Positions 1 to 5,515 of a DNA stretch of 8,459 nt are shown one piece after another (within the stretch, counting starts at the first letter, position 1; each line of letters begins with the position of its first letter). A program made the position numbers and the translations under genes. A model generated the notes under the pieces. That model did not search any database, had not been told where the DNA came from, and worked only from the letters and a program-made list of their open reading frames with translations. The stretch is from Candidatus Kaiserbacteria bacterium RIFCSPLOWO2_01_FULL_55_19 (GTDB lineage Bacteria; Patescibacteriota; Minisyncoccia; Phycocordibacterales; Phycocordibacteraceae), in the NCBI GenBank assembly GCA_001781715.1, contig MFMD01000011.1, positions 1 through 8,459 of the forward strand, given 5' to 3'.

Positions 1-375
1 CACGAGTCAAGCGCCTTTGAGAATGTGACGAAAGCGCGCGCCGCCGCGATGGGCGCCACCGGTACTTCGGGCAAAGCACAGGCGGAAAATATGCTCACCG
101 GCGCACTCAAGACCCTCTTCGCCGTCTCTGAAGCGTACCCAGACCTCAAGGCGAATCAGAACTTCCTCCAGCTCCAGAAGGAGCTCGGCGACACCGAGGA
201 CAAGATTCAGGCCTCCCGGCGCTTCTACAACACCACCGTGATGACGCTGAACACAGCAGAGCAGACATTCCCGGGCAACATTATCGCCTCCTCATTCAAC
301 TTCAAACCGATGGATCTCTTTGAGCTCGCCGCCTCCGACGCCGCGGCCGCCGAACCGGTGAAGGTGCAGTTCTAA
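1..375 (+). CDS. lemA: LemA family protein, 3' part (5' end outside window)
   Basis: The frame is open from base 1 (codons for HESSAFENVTKARAAA), so this is the C-terminal 124 residues of a longer gene. A GTG at 25 lies inside conserved LemA sequence and is not the likely start. LemA proteins are usually about 180-200 residues: one N-terminal membrane helix followed by a helical bundle. The part seen here contains the family's typical late segments: the VTKARA helix, the EAYPDLKANQNF motif, a Q-rich helix with TEDKIQASRRFYN, and the FPGNIIASSF and FELA end motifs. The molecular role of LemA is not settled; it is an envelope-associated helical protein often encoded next to HtpX. The stop at 373-375 is 4 bases before the htpX ATG, so the two are almost certainly cotranscribed. 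The Ala-rich tail after FELA is variable in the family. The family call is secure; the missing part is the N-terminal membrane helix. Confidence 0.95.
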   Translation, partial: HESSAFENVTKARAAAMGATGTSGKAQAENMLTGALKTLFAVSEAYPDLKANQNFLQLQKELGDTEDKIQASRRFYNTTVMTLNTAEQTFPGNIIASSFNFKPMDLFELAASDAAAAEPVKVQF

Positions 376-379
376 CGGG

Positions 380-1282
380 ATGAATCTCTACGAACAACGG
401 TCGAGCAACATCCGCAGGACCTGGGCGCTCATATTCGGCTTTTTGATTGTGGTCATCGCGGTCGGCTACGCGATTTCCTGGTATTACGGCAATCCCGCCA
501 TTCTCTATATCGCCGTTATCTTTGCCGTTGCAACAAATTTCTACGCCTACTGGTTCTCTGACAAACTAGTGCTTTCTCTAAATCGTGCACGCGTGGCGAC
601 TCGCGAAGAGTTTTTTGACCTCTATACCGTCACCGAGAATCTCGCAATCACCGCAGGTCTGCCGAAGCCGAAACTCTATGTGATTGATGACCCGGCTCCG
701 AATGCTTTTGCCACTGGTCGTGATGAGCAGCATGCGGTCGTGTGTGCGACAACCGGTCTTCTCGCGGTGTTGAGTCGTGCCGAGCTTGAGGGCGTTATTG
801 CGCACGAGCTCTCGCACATCAAGAATCGCGACATATTGCTAATGACTATCGCGGTTGTGCTCGCGGGCTTCGTTGCTATCGTTGCGGACATATTTCTGCG
901 CATGTCGCTGTGGGGAGGTAATCACGGGAATAACAACAAGCAAGGGAATGCTCTCCTTGTCGTATTCTTGGTCGTTGGTATCGTGCTTGCTCCTATTGCC
1001 GCAAAGCTCATTCAGCTTGCGGTTTCGCGCCGGCGCGAATATCTCGCTGATGCTTCGGGTGCGCTGCTTACGCGCTACCCGGAAGGGCTTGCTTCAGCGC
1101 TCGCAAAGATAGGGAGTTACACGGCGCCGATGCGGCACACGAGTACCGCAACGGCGCACCTCTTCATCGGGGACCCGTTTGGTGCGAAGGGGGCAGGCAC
1201 TTCCAGCTGGATTGGGAAATTATTCTCCACCCACCCACCCATTCCCGACCGTATCAAAGCCCTGCTTGCTCCGCAGGCGTAA
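380..1282 (+). CDS. htpX: HtpX-like membrane zinc metalloprotease (M48 family)
   Basis: Membrane-embedded zinc endopeptidase of the M48B/HtpX family, which in studied bacteria cleaves damaged or misfolded membrane proteins with the active site on the cytoplasmic face. The 300-residue length is normal. Two hydrophobic helices lie at about residues 16-34 and 40-58, and two more at about 152-174 and 192-214. The catalytic motif HELSH is at residues 142-146: H142 and H146 are zinc ligands and E143 the catalytic base. The third zinc ligand is probably E220 in RREYLADASGA. The C-terminal FSTHPPIPDRI segment (about 282-292) is the conserved HtpX ending. All expected catalytic residues are present. 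The ATG is 4 bases after the lemA stop. The only SD-like sequence is AAGGTG at 361-366, rather far upstream, so translation may be coupled to lemA. Identification is firm; the physiological substrate is unknown. Confidence 0.97.
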   Translation: MNLYEQRSSNIRRTWALIFGFLIVVIAVGYAISWYYGNPAILYIAVIFAVATNFYAYWFSDKLVLSLNRARVATREEFFDLYTVTENLAITAGLPKPKLYVIDDPAPNAFATGRDEQHAVVCATTGLLAVLSRAELEGVIAHELSHIKNRDILLMTIAVVLAGFVAIVADIFLRMSLWGGNHGNNNKQGNALLVVFLVVGIVLAPIAAKLIQLAVSRRREYLADASGALLTRYPEGLASALAKIGSYTAPMRHTSTATAHLFIGDPFGAKGAGTSSWIGKLFSTHPPIPDRIKALLAPQA

Positions 1283-1294
1283 TCCGTCGTTTCT

Positions 1295-1303
1295 TGGTAT
1301 AAC
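1295..1303 (+). promoter_or_regulatory. Probable extended -10 promoter of tRNA-Ser
   Basis: TGG followed by TATAAC (1298-1303) matches an extended -10 element (TGN-TATAAT) in five of six hexamer bases. It sits 10 bases before the mature tRNA 5' end, which fits transcription starting just ahead of the tRNA. No good -35 hexamer is present at 16-18 bases spacing, as is often the case when an extended -10 is used. Inferred from sequence only. Confidence 0.5.
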
Positions 1304-1313
1304 AGTTCAATAC

Positions 1314-1403
1314 GGAGAGGTGCCTGAGTGGTCTAAAGGACATGCTTGGAAAGCATGCGTGGGAGAAATCCCACCGCGAGTTCGAATCTCGCCCTCTCCG
1401 CCA
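1314..1403 (+). tRNA. tRNA-Ser (anticodon GGA), CCA encoded
   Basis: A 90-base class II tRNA that can be folded by eye. The acceptor stem pairs GGAGAGG (1314-1320) with CCTCTCC (1393-1399), followed by discriminator G1400 and an encoded CCA (1401-1403). The anticodon stem CATGC/GCATG encloses the 7-base loop TTGGAAA, giving anticodon GGA, which reads UCC and UCU serine codons. The long variable arm (GTGGGAGAAATCCCAC) with a 5-6 bp stem is typical of serine tRNAs. The T arm GCGAG-TTCGAAT-CTCGC is perfect and has the invariant TTCGA. It lies 31 bases after the htpX stop and 34 bases before the dockerin gene. No mismatches or unusual bases were seen. Confidence 0.98.
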
Positions 1404-1412
1404 GACTTAGCG

Positions 1413-1421
1413 TGCTACGAT
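1413..1421 (+). promoter_or_regulatory. Probable extended -10 promoter of the dockerin gene
   Basis: TGC followed by TACGAT (1416-1421) resembles an extended -10 element. It lies between the tRNA CCA end and the ATG at 1438, only 16 bases before that ATG. Transcription would start near 1428, leaving a leader of about 10 bases. No -35 element and no Shine-Dalgarno sequence are visible. Read-through from the tRNA promoter is an alternative. Confidence 0.4.
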
Positions 1422-1437
1422 ATATACATATTATTGT

Positions 1438-2769
1438 ATGCGGAGAACTGTCTTTGGATACGCGGCGTTCCTTGTATTGCTTGTGAGCGTGGGGTTCAGT
1501 GTCCCGCGCATTGTCTCTGCACAAGATATTTCTTCATCAAATTACCAAGTGCTTGCGCCCGTCATCACCTCTGGTGGAGGATACGCGACCTCAACTAATT
1601 TCTCCGTGCTTGGTGTTATCTCTGAATTCTCACATAACCTCTCGAGTTCAACGGCGTTCAATCTTATTCCCGGTTTCGCCGTGTATCCCTTTGTCTCAAC
1701 ACCCGTCGTAACCGCCACGGGAGTTACGACTGCGGTAAATCTCTCCTGGACCGCGGCAGTGGGTGTTCTCGGATATTCAACCGCTTCTTATTCCATCGGA
1801 CAATCAACGGCCTCTGGCGGGCCCTACGCCTTCACCGCCATCGGTAACATATTGTCCAGTACGGTTTCAAGTCTGACCGCAGGTCAGCCGTACTACTTCA
1901 TCATCCGTGCGCATGATTCGTATACTACGACTATAGCGACCTCCACAGAAGCAACTGCGACACCGACTGCGGCGGCACCGCCACCCCCATCGAGCGGTGG
2001 TGGCGGAGGGGGTGGCGGTGGAATCAGTCCCATTTCAAATACGAACATTAACTTCAGCGGAAGGGCGTATCCGCGAAGCTCCGTGACTTTCTTGAAAGAT
2101 GCGCAAGTTGCGGCAACGACGATTGCGGGAGCTGATGCACAATTTTCAGCGAGTCTCTCTAATCTCACCGGCGGTAACTATGTATTTGCGGTCTATGCTG
2201 AAGACAAGGATGGTAATCGTTCGAGCCTGCTCACATTTCCAGTCGCGGTGACAACGGGTGCCACCACAAATGTGTCCGGTATATTTCTAGCTCCAACGCT
2301 CTCGGCAGACAAGAGCGAAGTGAGGAGGGGAGATAACGTGACATTTTTCGGCCAATCGGTGCCCCAATCTGACATCATCATCTCGGTCAATTCGGCCGAA
2401 GAATTCTTCGGTCGTACGGTATCTGATAAGAGTGGCGTGTATCTATACAACTTCGATACCACCGTCCTCGATTATGGTTCGCATACTGCGAAATCCAAGT
2501 CATCTATTGGTAATGAGCTGATAAGTTCTTTTAGCGCCGTCGCCGCTTTCAAGGTAGGAACGCAGAATGTTGCGGCAGTCAAGACAACCAAATGTTCTAC
2601 ACGGGGGGACCTTAACGCTGATTGCAAGGTTAATCTCATCGACTTTTCCATCATGATGTATTGGTACAACCGAACGCTCTCGGGTAATGGCCTTAAGGCA
2701 GACCTCAATCATGATAATAAAGTGAATCTTACCGACTCCTCCATACTAGCCGCCAATTGGACTGGCTAA
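1438..2769 (+). CDS. Secreted FN3/Ig-like protein with C-terminal dockerin domain
   Basis: Predicted exported 443-residue protein. Residues 1-28 form a Sec signal peptide (MRR, hydrophobic core, cleavage after IVSA). Residues about 30-85 (SSNYQVLAPVITSGGGYATSTNFSV and following) match a short N-terminal surface module common in CPR secreted proteins. A fibronectin type III-like domain covers about 90-178, followed by a linker of four Pro, two Ser and nine Gly (181-195). Two further beta-sandwich, Ig-like segments lie at about 200-275 and 280-375. The last 55 residues are a dockerin: two EF-hand-like calcium loops start at D391 (D-L-N-A-D-C-K-V-N-L-I-D) and D422 (D-L-N-H-D-N-K-V-N-L-T-D). Dockerins bind cohesin domains tightly in a calcium-dependent way, and the next two genes encode cohesin-type proteins. 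No enzyme domain is visible, so this looks like an adaptor or surface display protein. C386 and C396 are its only cysteines. No SD sequence precedes the ATG. The dockerin call is firm; the middle domains are called by pattern. Confidence 0.9.
   Translation: MRRTVFGYAAFLVLLVSVGFSVPRIVSAQDISSSNYQVLAPVITSGGGYATSTNFSVLGVISEFSHNLSSSTAFNLIPGFAVYPFVSTPVVTATGVTTAVNLSWTAAVGVLGYSTASYSIGQSTASGGPYAFTAIGNILSSTVSSLTAGQPYYFIIRAHDSYTTTIATSTEATATPTAAAPPPPSSGGGGGGGGGISPISNTNINFSGRAYPRSSVTFLKDAQVAATTIAGADAQFSASLSNLTGGNYVFAVYAEDKDGNRSSLLTFPVAVTTGATTNVSGIFLAPTLSADKSEVRRGDNVTFFGQSVPQSDIIISVNSAEEFFGRTVSDKSGVYLYNFDTTVLDYGSHTAKSKSSIGNELISSFSAVAAFKVGTQNVAAVKTTKCSTRGDLNADCKVNLIDFSIMMYWYNRTLSGNGLKADLNHDNKVNLTDSSILAANWTG
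1976..2020 (+). repeat. 13-bp perfect inverted repeat in the Pro/Gly linker
   Basis: CACCGCCACCCCC (1976-1988) is the exact reverse complement of GGGGGTGGCGGTG (2008-2020), with a 19-base loop between them. It falls where the gene encodes the Pro4-Ser2-Gly9 linker. Because Pro codons are CCN and Gly codons GGN, such linkers readily create complementary tracts, so the structure may be a by-product. As RNA it would nevertheless be a very stable GC hairpin inside the coding region. Confidence 0.8.
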
Positions 2770-2775
2770 CAGAAT

Positions 2776-3669
2776 ATGAACATCAGAAAGCAAATCCTTA
2801 TCCTTCCCGTCCTCTTCTTCCTGCTGTTGCCCACAACGGCTTCTGCAGCGACAATTTCTCTTCGTGCGACACCAGCGATTGTCGGCGTGGGGGACATGGT
2901 GCAAGTGACTGTGCTTCTTGATAGCGCTGTCCCAACCAATGCTTTCTCCGGTAATCTCCACTATTCGTCAGCAACATTGGAGCCAGTTGCGGTGAACGAC
3001 GGAAACTCCATTGTGAGTGTGTGGATTACCCGCCCGATGGTAACGAGTGCGGGTGCACCAATCACATTTGCAGGTATTACGCCCGGAGGATTCTCCGGTG
3101 ATAATGGAGTTCTCTTCTCAATTCTATTTAAAGCAAAGAGAGCGGGTACCGCGACTATCTCACTCCAGAACATAGAGGTGTTGCGTAACGATGGAGAAGG
3201 AGGGAAGGAGCCAACCACGATACGGTCGCTCGCGCTTAGCATAGGGGTGGAATCCCTTGGAGGATATACCGAACCAACGGACCAGACCCCGCCAGAATCC
3301 TTTACTGCATTACTTGGTATCGATCCGCAGTTGTTCGGCGGTAAAGCGTATCTCGTCTTCGCCGCGGTTGATAAGAGTTCAGGGATAGACCATTACGCTG
3401 TTGCTGAGAGTCGTTTGCCGTCGTTCTTATTCCGGTTCTTTCCTCTTGTGTGGAATACGACAACAGGTCCATATATGGTCGCCGACCAAGGTCTCACCAG
3501 CACGATGTACCTCAAGGCGGTGGATCGTGCGGGGAATGAGCGATTGAGTATTTATCCACCCCAGCACCTCCTCACTCTGTATGAGAAGGCGGCACTCCTC
3601 GCTATACTGATACTAGTCGTTCTTCTTTGGCAGAGCGGATGGGGGAGACGACGGAAATTGCATCCATGA
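2776..3669 (+). CDS. Membrane-anchored cohesin-domain protein
   Basis: A 297-residue protein with a Sec signal peptide (residues 1-24, cleavage after ASA), a cohesin-like domain at about 25-158, an Ig-like domain at about 175-262, and a C-terminal membrane helix at about 270-287 followed by a short positive tail (RRRK). Cohesin features seen are the start pattern ATISLRATPAIVGVGD, the alternating beta-strand pattern, the NSIVSVWI segment, GVLFSILFKAKRAGTATISL, and the closing VLRNDG. This family forms nine-strand beta-sandwiches that receive dockerins. The Ig-like domain carries DKSSGIDHYAVAE (199-211), also seen in the next gene. The topology places the cohesin outside the cell and a tiny tail inside. 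The ATG is 6 bases after the dockerin gene stop, with no clear SD, which suggests coupled translation. Adjacency to a dockerin protein supports the cohesin reading; whether the two actually bind is inferred. Confidence 0.87.
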   Translation: MNIRKQILILPVLFFLLLPTTASAATISLRATPAIVGVGDMVQVTVLLDSAVPTNAFSGNLHYSSATLEPVAVNDGNSIVSVWITRPMVTSAGAPITFAGITPGGFSGDNGVLFSILFKAKRAGTATISLQNIEVLRNDGEGGKEPTTIRSLALSIGVESLGGYTEPTDQTPPESFTALLGIDPQLFGGKAYLVFAAVDKSSGIDHYAVAESRLPSFLFRFFPLVWNTTTGPYMVADQGLTSTMYLKAVDRAGNERLSIYPPQHLLTLYEKAALLAILILVVLLWQSGWGRRRKLHP

Positions 3670-5105
3670 CTATATCCTTCCGAGCATATCTAACCTCGTT
3701 CATCGGGATTCTCTTCTTGTTGCCGCTCGCGGCATCTGCAGCAACGCTTGACCTCCTGCCGACTAGCGTGGCGGTTGGCACCGGAGAGTCATTTACTGAG
3801 AGAATGACCGTTTCAAGTGCGAATCAGGCGATGAACGCCATTTCTGGGACAATCGTATTTCCTCCTGATATCCTTCAGGTCGTTTCTGTATCAAAAGCAA
3901 ACTCCGTATTGTCGCTGTGGATTCAGGAACCATCCTTTTCAAATACTGACGGCACCATCTCTTTTAGCGGGGTGGTGCCGAATCCGGGATACATCGGGAG
4001 TCGCGGACAGGTCTTTTCTATCCAATTTCGCGCGAGAAAGGCGGGTATAGCTCTAGTTTCTTTCTCCGCTTCATCTCAGGTGCTTGCAAACGACGGGAAC
4101 GGTACCGACATCTTAACCGATACCAGTGCTGCCTCGGTAAGCGTGACAACGGCGACTGTCGTACCCCCGTCTCCTCTTGCCGCAACAACGGGAGACCTTC
4201 TGGCACGCATCACCTCGTCTTCGCATCCTGACCAGACACGCTGGTACAATCTCTCCCACGCAATCTTTGACTGGACGAATGCCCAGAATACTTCCACTGT
4301 CCGGATTGGCTATGACCAGAATGCGAACGGCATACCAACGGTTGTATACACCGATGCAATATCACACAAGGAATTGGATTTGTCCGATGGGATCTCCTAC
4401 TTCCATGTCCAAGAGAGGATCTCGGGTGGTTGGAGTCCTGTGAGCTCCTATAGAGTACAAATTGATACCGTGCCCCCGCTTCCGTTTACTGTAGGTTTTC
4501 CACAAGGTACGACGACACCGTCCGGTAGTCCGATGACGGCAATATTTACAGCGACCGATGAACTCTCGGGCATTGATCACTATCAAGTCGCCGTTGACGG
4601 AAAAGTATTTACGGTCACTACCGATGCGGGGAGTCAGCCGTATGCGGTCTCTGCAGACTCGGGAGCGCATATGCTCTTGGTGCAGGCGTATGACAAGGCG
4701 GGGAACTTCTCAACCGCAAACGGCAGGTTCTTTGTTACCGGAGAGGCGAAGCCATCACTCTTTGATTTCTTCGGCTTCGGGTGGTTGGCGGTTAACTATA
4801 TCTCCATCTTCCTCATTGCGTTTGCAATACTTGTTACGCTCCTCTTCGCTGCGTGGTACATCCGTACTCACTTCATGGCCTATCGTCACCGGCTGAATCG
4901 TCAGCTTGGTCTCACTCATGCGCATATACATAAACAATTTGATACATTAAAAGAAGCTATCACTGAAGAGTTGCTGACGCTTGAACAAACGAAGTCAAAG
5001 CGGTCGCTCACGCGCGAAGAAGAACGCATCGTTGCTCGTTTTAAGAAATTGCTTGACCAGGCAGAACGGACTATAGAAAAAGATTTGGAAGATATATCGA
5101 GGTAA
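3666..5105 (+). CDS. Membrane-anchored cohesin-domain protein with cytoplasmic helical tail
   Basis: I chose the ATG at 3666, which overlaps the previous stop as ATGA and begins directly with a good signal peptide (1-25, cleavage after ASA). Longer starts at 3627 (TTG) or 3639 (ATG) would add a polar stretch ahead of it. The product is 479 residues. A cohesin-like domain at about 26-160 aligns with that of the preceding gene (NSVLSLWI, GQVFSIQFRARKAG, VLANDGNG). An Ig/FN3-like domain starts at SHPDQTRWYN (186-195) and runs to about 270; this type is common in CPR surface proteins. A second Ig-like domain at about 272-362 contains DELSGIDHYQVAV (298-310). A membrane helix spans about 376-398. 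About 80 residues follow inside the cell, very rich in E, K, R, L and Q and likely helical or coiled-coil. This tail is the main difference from its neighbour. Family call firm; partner of the tail unknown. Confidence 0.88.
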   Translation: MTISFRAYLTSFIGILFLLPLAASAATLDLLPTSVAVGTGESFTERMTVSSANQAMNAISGTIVFPPDILQVVSVSKANSVLSLWIQEPSFSNTDGTISFSGVVPNPGYIGSRGQVFSIQFRARKAGIALVSFSASSQVLANDGNGTDILTDTSAASVSVTTATVVPPSPLAATTGDLLARITSSSHPDQTRWYNLSHAIFDWTNAQNTSTVRIGYDQNANGIPTVVYTDAISHKELDLSDGISYFHVQERISGGWSPVSSYRVQIDTVPPLPFTVGFPQGTTTPSGSPMTAIFTATDELSGIDHYQVAVDGKVFTVTTDAGSQPYAVSADSGAHMLLVQAYDKAGNFSTANGRFFVTGEAKPSLFDFFGFGWLAVNYISIFLIAFAILVTLLFAAWYIRTHFMAYRHRLNRQLGLTHAHIHKQFDTLKEAITEELLTLEQTKSKRSLTREEERIVARFKKLLDQAERTIEKDLEDISR

Positions 5106-5421
5106 TTACGGCCTCATACGCTCGGTTCTCAAATCCATCTGTGGATAATGACGGATTCTAGGCCAGTCGTTTTGAGACGGGGGACATGTTGACGCAGATT
5201 GAGGAGAAACAGGGCGAAGCGAACGAAATTCCATTTTTATTCAAATCACAATATACTTCTTGGCTAGCCGAGATATGCCTTATTTATGATGTTTTCTATC
5301 TCGTGATAGCGAGTTATCCGACATAAAATCTCGAATTTGCCGGCAGTAATCTGGAAATTGCTGTGAGAAGATAAATTCCCTCTGCAACCCCGCTCCATCT
5401 CTAGCGTGAGCGTGTTGCAAT

Positions 5422-5454
5422 TTCAGGGCATGCCAAGACCGACATTTAGGGCAT
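5422..5454 (+). repeat. Imperfect direct repeat upstream of the giant gene
   Basis: TTCAGGGCAT (5422-5431) and TTTAGGGCAT (5445-5454) agree in 9 of 10 bases and are spaced 23 bases apart, about two helical turns, on the same face of the DNA. They lie roughly 40-75 bases ahead of the predicted -10 element at 5496. They could be binding sites for a regulator, but two copies of a 10-mer may also arise by chance. Confidence 0.3.
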
Positions 5455-5492
5455 CAAATAACAAAAATACGGCGTGAATGCAGTATTATTGC

Positions 5493-5501
5493 TGGTATAC
5501 G
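5493..5501 (+). promoter_or_regulatory. Probable extended -10 promoter of the giant surface-protein gene
   Basis: TGG plus TATACG (5496-5501) matches an extended -10 pattern and resembles the element before the tRNA (TGGTATAAC). It ends 14 bases before the ATG at 5516, so transcription would begin near 5508 and leave a leader of about 8 bases. TATTAT at 5484-5489 is an alternative -10. No SD sequence precedes the ATG. Confidence 0.4.
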
Positions 5502-5515
5502 ACAGCTCTTTAACT

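Larger units (their letters stand above)
5106..5515 (+). other. 410-base intergenic region without a convincing gene
   Basis: The stretch separates the cohesin operon from the giant gene. I found no tRNA, no CRISPR array and no long open frame. It contains two small hairpins (CTATC-TCGT-GATAG at 5296-5309, and CAGTAAT/ATTGCTG at 5344-5363 with one G-T pair), a longer-range pairing CGAGATA (5269-5275) with TATCTCG (5297-5303), a short direct repeat, and a probable promoter at its 3' end. None of the hairpins is followed by a T run, so no terminator is called. A 46-codon open frame at 5186-5326 is not supported well enough to annotate. Confidence 0.6.

Noticed and set aside
1179..1598. A + strand frame running through the htpX end, the tRNA and the start of the dockerin gene
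   Set aside because: It overlaps a perfect tRNA and two better-supported genes in other frames.
3627..3665. Upstream starts (TTG 3627, ATG 3639) for the second cohesin protein
   Set aside because: They add a polar stretch ahead of a well-formed signal peptide and lengthen the overlap with the previous gene; the ATGA overlap at 3666 is the more natural start.
5186..5326. A 46-codon open frame (begins MLTQIEEKQGEANEI) in the intergenic region, with a G run just before its ATG
   Set aside because: The G run is not a convincing SD, no domain or signal peptide is recognisable, and a frame of this length in a 410-base gap is easily due to chance.
5296..5363. Hairpins CTATC-TCGT-GATAG and CAGTAAT/ATTGCTG as transcription terminators
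   Set aside because: Stems are short and AT-rich or contain a wobble pair, and neither is followed by a T run on the + strand.
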